NCBI GenBank assembly: GCA_023435025.1
Contig: JAEYSE010000115.1
Location: 1 to 56,795, forward strand
Reading direction: 5' to 3'
DNA: 56,795 bases
From: Bacillota bacterium
Lineage (GTDB): Bacteria; Bacillota; Clostridia; Christensenellales; CAG-138
The notes beneath the pieces were generated by a model that did no database searches, was not told the DNA's origin, and saw nothing but the letters and a program-made list of their open reading frames with translations. Of the stretch, positions 27,229 through 35,768 are shown one piece after another. Numbering within the stretch: position 1 is the first letter of the stretch; each line of letters starts with the position of its first letter. Both the position numbers and the translations under genes were made by a program.

Positions 27229-27927
27229 TTATTCCATCCGCGCGATTTCCTTGCGCAGCCGTTTGATAATGCGTTTTTCCAAACGGGAAATGTAGCTTTG
27301 CGAAATGCCCAACATATCCGCCACCTGCTTTTGGGTGCACTCCCGGTCGGAATTGAGGCCAAAGCGGAGCTGCACAATCTTTTGTTCCCGTGCTGTCAGC
27401 TTGTTGAGCGCAGAGAGCAGCAATTCCCTGTCCACCTCGTCCTCGATTCCCCGGCCGATTAAGTCGCCCTCCGTCCCTAAGATATCCGACAGCAGCAGCT
27501 CGTTGCCGTCCCAGTCAATATTGAGCGGCTCATCCAAAGAGACCTCCATTTTAAGCCTGCAGGTGCGCCGCAAATGCATCAGTATTTCATTCTCAATGCA
27601 GCGGGAGGCGTAAGTTGCGAGCTTGATCCGTTTATCCGGATCAAATGTGTTGACGGCCTTAATAAGGCCGATTGTGCCAATGGATATGAGGTCTTCGATG
27701 CATACGCCGGTGTTTTCGAATTTTCGCGCGATATAGACCACCAGCCGGAGGTTGCGCTCAATCAGGATATGCGGCGCCTGTTCATCACCGACGGAAAGGC
27801 GGTCGATCCATTCCTGCTCTTCTTCCACGGTAAGCGGCGGGGGCAATGTTTCCCCCGAATGGACATAGTATACGCCCTTTGGCCGTCTAAACAGCAGCCG
27901 GTACAGCCAAGAGATAAATCTATGCAC
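27229..27927 (-). CDS. sigE: RNA polymerase sporulation sigma factor SigE (pro-sigma-E)
   Basis: Sigma-E is the early mother-cell sigma factor, made as an inactive precursor. The 232 residues start with an amphipathic pro-sequence (HRFISWLYRLLFRRPKG), then the conserved VYY near the cleavage region and ETLPPPLTVEEEQ, followed by region 2 (DLISIGTIGLIKAVNTFDP) and region 4 (VADMLGISQSYISRLEKRI). The start is GTG at 27927, preceded by GGGAGGAAG; no in-frame ATG fits the family length. It overlaps the end of spoIIGA by eight bases, coupling the protease to its substrate. Confidence 0.95.
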   Translation of the reverse strand: MHRFISWLYRLLFRRPKGVYYVHSGETLPPPLTVEEEQEWIDRLSVGDEQAPHILIERNLRLVVYIARKFENTGVCIEDLISIGTIGLIKAVNTFDPDKRIKLATYASRCIENEILMHLRRTCRLKMEVSLDEPLNIDWDGNELLLSDILGTEGDLIGRGIEDEVDRELLLSALNKLTAREQKIVQLRFGLNSDRECTQKQVADMLGISQSYISRLEKRIIKRLRKEIARME

Positions 27928-28747
27928 GATGTACTTCCTCCCTGTTGCGCTTATATATACTTTCCGGCGGCAGTGCATTGTTTCCAACAATGGCCTTTGC
28001 CCCAGTAATAGGCACCGGAGAGCGGGCGACCATGATATCCGTACTATGCCAGACTCCCTCAATGCGGATCTTGGCGGACTGGGCGCGGCGGGCATACAAA
28101 AGCCCTTCCCCGTTTACGCCGCAGTAGCGTACCGGGTAACCTTCCTCGCGTTTTCCCATCGATGTGCACGAGACGAGCACCACCGGCAGGCCGGTTACAG
28201 GTTCGTTTAACAGGTTGCCGGTGTCAATCAGCGCGTCAAGCTCCATTTCCGAGCCGTCCAATGTAAAGCAAAGCGGCACGTGCAGAGAGGCTGTGCGCGC
28301 CGCGTTGCGCAAAGCCCGGAGTATGCGTGGGAGCAACACCGCAAGTATTGTGGCAATCAGCAATACGCGGGTCTCTACCGCACCGACAAGCGCACCGTTA
28401 TCCAGGCCGGAAATGCCGTTCCGATGAAACACGAAAGCCGCTAGCAGCACAAGGCCGCCTAAAAGAGCCGCGCATAACAGCACGCAAAGAAGCCCGCGCA
28501 GATATGCGCGCCATCCGTCCGCCCGCAGGCCAAACGCCAGCACGCATGCAAACAACAACTTGGGAACGGGCGTAAGCAAAACAGGAAAAAGCCACAGAGA
28601 AAGAAGCGCAAATACGCCGCCCAACAGGCACAGCCCCACCGAAAGCGGCAGCCGAATACGCAGGCCCGAAAGCGCCGCGGCAAGCAGCAGCACGCAAAGG
28701 TTCATCAGCGTATTATCCAGCAGGAACCATTCTATGGAGATCCGCAT
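27920..28747 (-). CDS. spoIIGA: Sigma-E processing peptidase SpoIIGA
   Basis: SpoIIGA is the membrane aspartic protease that removes the pro-sequence of sigma-E after septation. The 275 residues contain five or so hydrophobic spans in the first half and the aspartic protease motif DALIDTGN in the cytoplasmic second half. The start at 28747 follows AGAAGAGG; the frame extends 19 codons further without a ribosome site. It overlaps sigE by eight bases. It is somewhat shorter than the Bacillus protein, mainly in the linker. A structured repeat lies just upstream. Confidence 0.92.
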   Translation of the reverse strand: MRISIEWFLLDNTLMNLCVLLLAAALSGLRIRLPLSVGLCLLGGVFALLSLWLFPVLLTPVPKLLFACVLAFGLRADGWRAYLRGLLCVLLCAALLGGLVLLAAFVFHRNGISGLDNGALVGAVETRVLLIATILAVLLPRILRALRNAARTASLHVPLCFTLDGSEMELDALIDTGNLLNEPVTGLPVVLVSCTSMGKREEGYPVRYCGVNGEGLLYARRAQSAKIRIEGVWHSTDIMVARSPVPITGAKAIVGNNALPPESIYKRNREEVHRA

Positions 28748-28808
28748 GGCTACCTCTTCTTTTGTTGTGCTTCTTGTACGAATGGAAACCGTTAACGCCT
28801 CCAAAGCG

Positions 28809-28880
28809 GCGAGGGATTTTCGATGCGGGGCAAGGAGCCGGAGCGAAACGTAGCAGCGCTACGTTGAACGGAGGGCGACA
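28809..28880 (+). repeat. Structured intergenic repeat, copy A
   Basis: The segment begins with GGCGAGGGATTTT and contains GCAAGGAGCCGGAGCG, the perfect hairpin AACGTAG-CAGCG-CTACGTT (28847-28865), then GAACGGAGGGCGACACC. The same architecture is found at 46441-46538 with different but pairing stem bases. The right-hand terminal repeat seen in copy B is not clear here, so this copy may be truncated or diverged. It fills most of the 353 bp between spoIIGA and the PII-like gene. Confidence 0.6.
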
Positions 28881-29023
28881 CCGCCACGCGCGAAACGAGC
28901 CTCCGCGACGACGCGTGAATGGTTGAATTCGTATTAAGCCCGCTCGCTCAGGTGGACACAGTATAGCATACGGGACATGTAAAATTTGTAGAACAACAGA
29001 ATGCCATATATGCGAGATTTGAT

Positions 29024-29060
29024 AAAAAATGGCCGTGCGACTCTAATTGCGCACGGCCAA
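29024..29060 (-). terminator. Terminator of the DUF1538/PII-like operon
   Basis: The stem GGCCGTGCG / CGCACGGCC with a 10-base loop is followed on the minus strand by ATTTTTT, 42 bp after the PII-like stop. Confidence 0.85.
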
Positions 29061-29100
29061 ACAACAAGCTGATTTATGATCAGGTTTTTAGTAAAAGTGT

Positions 29101-29814
29101 TTATCCTTCCTGCGCCGCGCAGTCCGGCGGTACGGAGAAAAGCCCGGCCACCCCGTTGACGGGAAGGGAGAACGCGATTGCGCGCGCGTCCGTATGGCAG
29201 CCCTTTTGTTCCGTCACGGCCAGCATGATTTTACGGCTGGCCTCCTTTTTCGCCACGATATAAAGCATTTCTTTTTCGGGCTGTATGGTGACGCCAAAGA
29301 ACTTTTCCGCATGCTTTAGCCCCACGCCGCGCGCATGGAGTATGGTGCCGCCCGTCGCCCCCGCGGCCCGCGCAACATCCATAACGTCCTCTGCATACCC
29401 CTGATTAGCGATAATCACGATCACATCGTGCTGATAGGTCTGTTCCATGGCTTTTTCCCCTTCCACATTGACAGCGCCAAGCAAACGTTTTTTGGACCCT
29501 GCGTCCACAACCGAGTTGATGGGTATGGTAAATGCGATTCCCCTGCCGGGCTTATACAGCTTAAATTCGCAATCCAGACGTTTGAGCATTTCCCGGGAAA
29601 GCACATATGGCATCGCGGCGTATAAAACTTCTTTTTCCGTCTCGCCCAGGCCAAGGTACGAGAGTATGCTTTTTTCCGCCGTACCCTTTGCAAGGCTCAA
29701 AAAACTCAGTTTGACGCCGTGCTCCGTAAACAGCTCGGCAAGCTTCTCACCCTTGCCCCGGTCGATCACGGCGGCAAGGAATACGAGCGGCGGTATCTGT
29801 GCAGCCGAATTCAA
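29101..29814 (-). CDS. Tandem PII-like signalling protein
   Basis: This 237-residue protein appears to hold two PII-like (GlnB/GlnK fold) units. The second is clear: DVIVIIANQGYAEDVMDVARAAGATGGTILHARG in two adjoining conserved blocks resembles the PII core with its AGATGGT nucleotide-binding loop. The first, about residues 10-110, shows a similar alternation but is more divergent. PII proteins sense nucleotides and 2-oxoglutarate and regulate transporters or enzymes by contact. The start is TTG at 29814, with AAAGGAGG upstream lying inside the end of the DUF1538 gene; only four bases separate the two genes. The DUF1538 membrane protein is therefore the likely partner. What is sensed is unknown. 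Confidence 0.75.
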   Translation of the reverse strand: MNSAAQIPPLVFLAAVIDRGKGEKLAELFTEHGVKLSFLSLAKGTAEKSILSYLGLGETEKEVLYAAMPYVLSREMLKRLDCEFKLYKPGRGIAFTIPINSVVDAGSKKRLLGAVNVEGEKAMEQTYQHDVIVIIANQGYAEDVMDVARAAGATGGTILHARGVGLKHAEKFFGVTIQPEKEMLYIVAKKEASRKIMLAVTEQKGCHTDARAIAFSLPVNGVAGLFSVPPDCAAQEG

Positions 29815-29818
29815 ACTG

Positions 29819-31636
29819 TTACTCCTCCTTTGATAAATGGACGTCTTGCGTGGCTGCGGGTTCCCCCGCTACCATGTGCTCCGCGCTTTCTTCCTGAGTC
29901 GGTCCGCATTGCGTATCCCCGCAACGCGGAAGAGAGTCCCTTGGCTCCTTCGCTTCCGGTTCCTCTTCCGGCATTGTAGCATGCTGCGCGTCCTGATGCA
30001 AAACCCCGTTGTTTTGTATCTTCGTTTCACTTGTTTCTATATCCGGCAAAGGAACCTGCTCTTCGCTTAGTGCGGCTTCGTCCTTCGTTTCAAGCGGCAG
30101 CATTTCCACGTCCTCGGTCAGGGGGATAAATACTTCCTCTTCCTCCGTCGCCTGCGCCTCTAAAGCCTGTTCCAGGCGTTCGTTGCGCTTGAGCTTCCAT
30201 TGGTAGAGGATACCGATGATTTGTATTGTGATAAGCGGCATCATTGCGACCATGGCCACGATACCGAATGCGTCCGTCATAATATTCCCGCCCACGGCGT
30301 CACATATGCCCACCGCAAACGGAAGCAGGAAGGCTGCCGTCATGGTGCCCGCCGCCACCCCTCCGGAGTCGAACGCGATCGCTGTGAATATTTTGGGCGT
30401 GACGAGCGTTAAAAGCAGCCCCACCACATACCCGGGCGCCAAGAACCACCAGATGCTGATACCCGTCATCAACCGCAGCACGGAAAGCAATAGCGCCATA
30501 CTTACGCCGATAGCAAGGCCCGTAAGCATCATGCGCCTGGTGATCGCGCCGCTTGTAATTTCCTCCACCTGGTGGGTCAGCACATGTACCGCAGGCTCCG
30601 CATACACGACAAAGAAGCCCAATACGGCGCTCAGCGGATACAGCAGCCAGTTGTTCGGCATGGACGCGATCGTCTTTCCAATCAGCTTGCCTATGGGCAT
30701 AAACCCGAGGTTGACACCGGTTAAAAACACGGTGAGGCCGATAAGCGTATACAAAATGCCAAACAATATGCGGAACAGCGTGGTCTTCGAAAGCTTCAGA
30801 CGTACGATCTGAAAAAACATGAATATCACGACGATGGGCAACAGCACCGCCGCCACTTCCCTGAAGAACGAATAAAGCCCGCTGCCATAAAGGCGAACAA
30901 GTTCCCCCCATCCGTTCACGGTTTCGGGTGTTGTAAAGGCGTAACCCGAAGCGGAAACATCAAAGAACATGCCCATTATGAGCACCGCAAGCACCGGGCC
31001 TATGGAGCAAAGCGCGCACAGCCCAAAGCTATCCTCCTCCGCATTCCTGCCGCCGCGCACCGCAGAAATGCCCGCGCCCAGCGCTAGTATAAACGGCACT
31101 GTAACCGGGCCTGTAGTCACGCCGCCCGAATCAAACCCTACCGCCAAGAAATCCGGTGCGGTAAATGCCGCAACCAGGAACACCAGCGCGTAGGAAATAC
31201 CAAACATAATGGAAAGCGGGAACTGAAACAGAATGCGCAGCAGCGCCAGCACCAGAAACAGGCCGACGCCCACCGAGACCGTAACGACTAAGACAAGATC
31301 GGGCACAGCGGGAACCTGCTTGGTGAGCACCTGAAGATCCGGCTCCGCCAGCGTAACGATCAGCCCCAAAGCAAAGCCGCCCGCAATTATAAGCCACAGT
31401 TTTCTGGACTTGGTTAATTCAGAACCGATGGCTTCACCGATAGGCATCATGGAAAGCTCCGCGCCCAGCGTAAATATGCTCATTCCTAGTATGGTAAGCA
31501 CGGTTCCCACAAGAAACAGGATAAAAGTCCATAACGGCAAAGGAGAAATGGTAACATGCAAAAATAAAACAATCGCGCTGACGGGCAGGACGGATTGCGC
31601 TGCTTCCTTCCATTTATCCAGCAAATTGTTTTTCAT
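29819..31636 (-). CDS. DUF1538 integral membrane protein
   Basis: This 605-residue membrane protein contains two DUF1538 repeats, about residues 10-240 and 255-485. Each has an AEP motif (TLAEPDLQVLTKQVP and VYAEPAVHVLTHQVE) and a motif of FDSGGV type (VGFDSGGVTTGPVT and IAFDSGGVAAGTMT). The doubled, inverted-topology-like pattern and conserved polar motifs inside the membrane suggest a transporter, but no substrate is known for the family. A hydrophilic, very acidic tail of about 115 residues follows. It is coupled to the PII-like gene. A promoter with TTGACA lies upstream. Confidence 0.85.
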   Translation of the reverse strand: MKNNLLDKWKEAAQSVLPVSAIVLFLHVTISPLPLWTFILFLVGTVLTILGMSIFTLGAELSMMPIGEAIGSELTKSRKLWLIIAGGFALGLIVTLAEPDLQVLTKQVPAVPDLVLVVTVSVGVGLFLVLALLRILFQFPLSIMFGISYALVFLVAAFTAPDFLAVGFDSGGVTTGPVTVPFILALGAGISAVRGGRNAEEDSFGLCALCSIGPVLAVLIMGMFFDVSASGYAFTTPETVNGWGELVRLYGSGLYSFFREVAAVLLPIVVIFMFFQIVRLKLSKTTLFRILFGILYTLIGLTVFLTGVNLGFMPIGKLIGKTIASMPNNWLLYPLSAVLGFFVVYAEPAVHVLTHQVEEITSGAITRRMMLTGLAIGVSMALLLSVLRLMTGISIWWFLAPGYVVGLLLTLVTPKIFTAIAFDSGGVAAGTMTAAFLLPFAVGICDAVGGNIMTDAFGIVAMVAMMPLITIQIIGILYQWKLKRNERLEQALEAQATEEEEVFIPLTEDVEMLPLETKDEAALSEEQVPLPDIETSETKIQNNGVLHQDAQHATMPEEEPEAKEPRDSLPRCGDTQCGPTQEESAEHMVAGEPAATQDVHLSKEE

Positions 31637-31667
31637 TACCTGCCCCTTTCTATGACCTTCTTTATAA

Positions 31668-31697
31668 AGTTTAGGAGAATGGGGGCCGGATTGTCAA
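31668..31697 (-). promoter_or_regulatory. Promoter of the DUF1538/PII-like operon
   Basis: TTGACA (31697-31692) and TAAACT (31673-31668) are separated by 18 bp on the minus strand, about 30 bp before the start codon. Confidence 0.55.
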
Positions 31698-31750
31698 GGC
31701 AAACACCTTTGTTCGGCTTAAGAAAACCGTATAAACCGGTGAATTTTGAA

Positions 31751-31782
31751 TAAAAAAAGCGTCCGGCATGGCCGGACGCGTT
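31751..31782 (-). terminator. Terminator of the first two-component operon
   Basis: The stem GCGTCCGGC / GCCGGACGC is followed on the minus strand by seven T. It lies 12 bp after the histidine kinase stop. Confidence 0.88.
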
Positions 31783-31794
31783 ATACATTCGTGT

Positions 31795-33525
31795 TTAGAC
31801 TTTTTTTAATGTGAAGTAAAAGCAGGCCTCTCCCTCCCGGTTTTCCGCCCAGATGCGCTCGCCCATGAGAGACATGATTTCACTCGCGATCGCAAGACCC
31901 AGCCCCGTGCCTTGCTCCGCATGGGCGGTATCCGCCTTGTAGAAGCGTTCAAACAGGTGGCTTAAGTGTTCCTCCGGGATATGGCCCGTGTTGCACACAC
32001 TTAAAACAAGCCCATCCGACGCATGCTCCACTTGCAATGTGACTCTGCCTTCGTCCGCCGAGTACTTGATGGCGTTGTCCAATAGCGCGACGAGAACCTG
32101 TTCCACGCGGTCCTCATTGGAATAGGCCTGCAATTCGCCTTCGGGAAGCTCCAGCCGGAACGTCAGCCCACTGTCCCCCGCGGCCGCTTCAAACCGTTCG
32201 GACAGCTCCATAAGCAACGGCTTAAGCGGGAACGCACGCTTTTCCAACGCCACGCCGCCGGACTGCAGCCGGGACAGCTCCAGCAAATCGTCGATCAGCC
32301 GGGAAAGCCGCATGCTTTCCCGCAGGATATAGCCATAATAGCGGGCTTTGTCCTCTTCCTTCTTTACCAGCCCGTCGTTGAGCGCATCCGCCAAACCTCG
32401 TATAGAGGCGATGGGCGTGCGCAGCTCGTGGCTGACATTGGCCACATAATCCCTGCGCGTCTGCTCCAGGCGCATTTCCTCCGTGACGTCCTGTATCATT
32501 GTAACGGCGCCTGCCCACTTCTCCTGTTGCCCGGCCAGCTGGGTGACGGTGATGCGGAGCTGAAGCCCTTCTGTGGACGCTGTACGGGAAGCGGAGTTCC
32601 CCGCGCGCATCAGCGCTCCAATTCCCGGCCACAGCGCTTCCAGGCGGTCAAGCGCGCTCTGCGCATCCTTTGCATTTGTACTTAGCAGCCGTTCCGCGGA
32701 CGGGTTGCAGTGGGTGACATAGCCCATTTCATCCACTGCGACAATGCCTTCCTTAAGCCCGTCAAGCACATTCCTAAGGCGGTTGCGCTCCAGTACAAGA
32801 TCGCCTATGGTTTTTGCAAGCGCGGCGGAAAGCTCGTTTAAAGACCTTCCCAGCACGCCAATTTCATCGCTGCCTTTTTCATACGCCTTTACGGTGTAGT
32901 CCCCGTAGGCCATCGCGCGCGCCGCCTGCGACATCTGCAGAAGCGGTTTGGAGAGGCTGCGGGAAACAAAATAGGCGGGCAGTATGGTGGCGCAAGAGAC
33001 GATCAAAAGACTGATCAGAAGCGCGCTGTTCAAGCTGTTCAGTGCCGTGTTTACTTCATGGAGCGGCTTTGTCAGGAACACCGCGCCCGTCACCTTTGCG
33101 TCCATACCCGAAACCGGCGCGCCCACCACGATGCCAAGCTCGGCAGTCACAAGGCGGAACACGCCTGACTTGCCGGAGAGCATATCGGGCAGGTAAGATG
33201 AGAGCGCATCGATCATCCGGTCAGTATCCGCGTTCCGCGTGCGCGCAAGCAGGTTGCCCGCTTCATCGAATATCAGCACCGAAGCGTCCCAGATCGTCTG
33301 GTCGTTGTTTAGCAGGCGTTCAAACGTCCACGGGCTGATTTCCCCGCGCTGGTACTGGGCCACGATATCGCTGATATAGAGCGCGGCGGGTACCATATCC
33401 CGCGCTTTCATGCCGGCGAACACGTTGCGGCTGGTATAAGTAAACAAAACGGCCGTGAGCAGCGAGGAGATCAAAAGCGTCAGCAGCAGGAACAGCAATA
33501 TCTTTTTGAGGAATGCGCTTTTCAT
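31795..33525 (-). CDS. Sensor histidine kinase (first of two paralogous systems)
   Basis: This 576-residue membrane kinase has an N-terminal span (about residues 8-28), an extracytoplasmic sensor region, a second span (about 165-185), HAMP (SLSKPLLQMSQAARAMAYGDY), a PAS domain, the HisKA box NVSHELRTPIASIRGLAD with the phosphorylated histidine, and a HATPase with N box and the GTGLGLAIASEI G2 box. Architecture resembles the PhoR/WalK group. The gene overlaps its response regulator by four bases. The signal is unknown. It is clearly related to the kinase encoded at 46686-48632. Confidence 0.93.
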   Translation of the reverse strand: MKSAFLKKILLFLLLTLLISSLLTAVLFTYTSRNVFAGMKARDMVPAALYISDIVAQYQRGEISPWTFERLLNNDQTIWDASVLIFDEAGNLLARTRNADTDRMIDALSSYLPDMLSGKSGVFRLVTAELGIVVGAPVSGMDAKVTGAVFLTKPLHEVNTALNSLNSALLISLLIVSCATILPAYFVSRSLSKPLLQMSQAARAMAYGDYTVKAYEKGSDEIGVLGRSLNELSAALAKTIGDLVLERNRLRNVLDGLKEGIVAVDEMGYVTHCNPSAERLLSTNAKDAQSALDRLEALWPGIGALMRAGNSASRTASTEGLQLRITVTQLAGQQEKWAGAVTMIQDVTEEMRLEQTRRDYVANVSHELRTPIASIRGLADALNDGLVKKEEDKARYYGYILRESMRLSRLIDDLLELSRLQSGGVALEKRAFPLKPLLMELSERFEAAAGDSGLTFRLELPEGELQAYSNEDRVEQVLVALLDNAIKYSADEGRVTLQVEHASDGLVLSVCNTGHIPEEHLSHLFERFYKADTAHAEQGTGLGLAIASEIMSLMGERIWAENREGEACFYFTLKKV

Positions 33526-34214
33526 TGCCCCGCCTCAAATTTATAGCCCACGCCGTATACCGTCCGGATGCCCCAGGGCACGTCTTCCTGCGGTAGCTTC
33601 TGGCGGATGCGCTTGATCTGCGTATCAACCGCCCGCGTATCCCCGAAATAATCATACCCCCAGATAATGGAGAGTATCTGCTCTCGGTCGTATACGCGCC
33701 CCGGATGGGAAGCGAGCAAGTGCAAAATCTCCACCTCTTTGGGCGTGAGGGGAACGGGCTTTCCTTCATAGCGTACGTCGTAGCTGCCGACATTGATTTC
33801 AAGCTGATGAAACCGCAGCGTCTGCGGCGGGGTTTCCTGCTGCTCCTTCATGCGGCGGAGCACCGCCTTGACCCGGGCCACCACCTCGCGCGAGGAAAAA
33901 GGTTTTACGATATAGTCGTCCGCTCCCAGCTCCAAGCCAAGCACACGGTCAATCTCCTCGCCTTTAGCGGTAAGCATGATGATAGGAACATGACTTGTCA
34001 TACGCAGCGTACGGCAGACCTCCACCCCGGATTTTCCGGGCATCATCAGATCCAGTATGATTAGGCTGGGTTTTTCGGTTTCCGCCATGCTGAGCGCCTG
34101 TATGCCGTCAAACGCGGAAGCATAGGTAAACCCTTCATTCTCCAGATAAATGCCCAGCGTCTCATGGATGATCTTCTGATCGTCGCATATCAGGATGTGC
34201 GGCGCTTTCTGCAT
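33522..34214 (-). CDS. OmpR-family response regulator (first system)
   Basis: This 230-residue regulator has a receiver domain (phosphoacceptor aspartate in IILDLMMPGKSG; lysine in DDYIVKPFSSRE) and a winged-helix DNA-binding domain of OmpR/PhoB type with LTPKEVEILHLLASHPGRV and DTRAVDTQIKRIRQKL. It starts after AGGAGG and is coupled by an ATGA overlap to the sensor kinase. It shares long identical blocks with the regulator at 48848-49522, so the two systems are paralogues. Confidence 0.95.
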   Translation of the reverse strand: MQKAPHILICDDQKIIHETLGIYLENEGFTYASAFDGIQALSMAETEKPSLIILDLMMPGKSGVEVCRTLRMTSHVPIIMLTAKGEEIDRVLGLELGADDYIVKPFSSREVVARVKAVLRRMKEQQETPPQTLRFHQLEINVGSYDVRYEGKPVPLTPKEVEILHLLASHPGRVYDREQILSIIWGYDYFGDTRAVDTQIKRIRQKLPQEDVPWGIRTVYGVGYKFEAGQ

Positions 34215-34242
34215 ACAAAATCCTCCTTTTCAACCTAAGAAA

Positions 34243-34271
34243 ATTATAGTATGCCCCTGTCCGCAACACAA
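34243..34271 (-). promoter_or_regulatory. Promoter of the first two-component operon
   Basis: TTGTGT (34271-34266) and a perfect TATAAT (34248-34243) are 17 bp apart on the minus strand. Immediately upstream the inverted repeat ACGAAGGT (34279-34286) / ACCTTCGT (34303-34310) could be an operator. Confidence 0.6.
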
Positions 34272-34310
34272 CAGACGCACGAAGGTTGTCATAATTGTAC
34301 ATACCTTCGT

Positions 34311-34338
34311 CAAAAATCAGGCACGGCTTGACCTGATT
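34311..34338 (-). terminator. Terminator of the HD-GYP gene
   Basis: The stem AATCAGG / CCTGATT is followed on the minus strand by TTTTT just after the HD-GYP stop. The hairpin is short, so termination may be moderate. Confidence 0.55.
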
Positions 34339-34341
34339 CCA

Positions 34342-35613
34342 TTAAGATACGGACTGGACGGCCTTTTGGTAATCCTGCCCCGCCATGGTCTGTACCTTTA
34401 TGCGGAGCGTGTTAAGCATATCAAAGTTATCAAGCGCAAGGGAAACGGAATAGGGGCATATGGATCCGTCGGCCACCATTTGCTTCAATACCCGCACCGT
34501 TTGTTCGGGAGTCATCCCCTTGCGGTACGCCCTGTCCTCCGTAATGGCGGTAAAAATATCCGCCACTGCCATAATACGCGAGCCTAAGGGAATCTCGTTT
34601 TCCTTCAGGTGGAAAGGATACCCCTTGCCGTTGAGCTTTTCATGATGGAAGGAGGCCCACCTGTTGATGGTCTCGAATCCCTTGATGGCCTGCAACAGCC
34701 TGAAAGTATAGAACGTGTGGCTACGGATTTCGTTGAACTCCTCCGCGTTGAGCCTGTCCTGCTTTTCCAGCACTGCGCTTCTGACCGCGATTTTCCCGAG
34801 ATCGTGCAGGTTTCCCGCCACGCGCATCATCCTGCATTCGTCCCCGGAAAAGCCGGCAAGCTCCGCAAGCTTCTCAGAAATTGCCGCGACGCCCGCGGAA
34901 TGCGTTGCGGTAAAGGGGCTCCTGTAGTCTATGATCTTTGAGAATATGGCCGTCAGCTCAATCACCTGCTCCATATCCATTTCCACCGTATCAAACTGCA
35001 CGATCTCCGGCAGGATGTATAAAAGCGGGTCGTAGGAGATATCCAACCATACGTATTCTTCCACGCTCAGCTGCAAAAACGCTTCCACAAGTTTGGGCGC
35101 AAAAACGCTTCCTTTTTTTAACATTATGGTTTCGCGGATGCGCTCCGCCTGACCCAGGACATTTTCCTGCTTGTTGACCAGCACGCAGACCCGGTCGGCC
35201 AGGTGCAGGATATGGCTTAGCAGGCTGACCTCCCTGCCCATATAAGACTTTCCCTGCCCATGGTTCCAGCTTAGGTGATGGTATTTTATGATTTCCGCTG
35301 CTTGGGAGAGCGGCTCGAACCCTTCGAGCAGCTGTGCCCCGCGGAACGCGTGCGAGTTTGCCGTAAGCGGTTCGTTTTCCAAAAGCTCAAGTCGCTCATT
35401 TGTGGACAGTGCGCCGATATCGTGCAGCAACCCTGCGAGCATCAGGTTTTTCCTCCCGCGCTCGGGTATACCCACACGTTCCGCGATTTTGTACGCGAGA
35501 TACGCCACCTGCTGGTGGTGGTAGTGAAGCTCAGGACTGACGATATCCTCCGCATTGGTGAGACAAATCAAAAGGTCGTACAAATTGACAAAACTACGGT
35601 TGAATTCGGACAT
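34342..35613 (-). CDS. Protein with N-terminal HD and C-terminal HD-GYP domains
   Basis: This 423-residue cytoplasmic protein has two HD phosphohydrolase modules. The first (about residues 25-190) has LLHDIGAL and a histidine-rich HHLSWNHGQ segment. The second (about 225-400) is an HD-GYP domain with THSAGVAA, NLHDLGKIAV and the diagnostic HHEKLNGKGYP, so c-di-GMP phosphodiesterase activity is plausible. The start at 35613 follows a modest GGGGG site; 35 more codons upstream are open but run through an intergenic hairpin. No partner cyclase is in view. Confidence 0.85.
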   Translation of the reverse strand: MSEFNRSFVNLYDLLICLTNAEDIVSPELHYHHQQVAYLAYKIAERVGIPERGRKNLMLAGLLHDIGALSTNERLELLENEPLTANSHAFRGAQLLEGFEPLSQAAEIIKYHHLSWNHGQGKSYMGREVSLLSHILHLADRVCVLVNKQENVLGQAERIRETIMLKKGSVFAPKLVEAFLQLSVEEYVWLDISYDPLLYILPEIVQFDTVEMDMEQVIELTAIFSKIIDYRSPFTATHSAGVAAISEKLAELAGFSGDECRMMRVAGNLHDLGKIAVRSAVLEKQDRLNAEEFNEIRSHTFYTFRLLQAIKGFETINRWASFHHEKLNGKGYPFHLKENEIPLGSRIMAVADIFTAITEDRAYRKGMTPEQTVRVLKQMVADGSICPYSVSLALDNFDMLNTLRIKVQTMAGQDYQKAVQSVS

Positions 35614-35716
35614 TTTACCCCCAGGTTGCCCGGCCCCCTTATTAAAGCCGGGTGATATAATCGTTTTTCTATATATAATCGGTAAAAAGGGTGCCGGACT
35701 GAACCATAAGTTATAC

Positions 35717-35750
35717 AAAAAGGGACGAAAGGTTACCCTTTCGTCCCTTT
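35717..35750 (-). terminator. Terminator of the rplU-prp-rpmA operon
   Basis: A perfect stem, AAAGGGACGAAAGG / CCTTTCGTCCCTTT with a three-base loop, with a T-containing stretch after it on the minus strand. It lies 19 bp after rpmA. Confidence 0.82.
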
Positions 35751-35768
35751 ATCAACCGATAAAACTTT

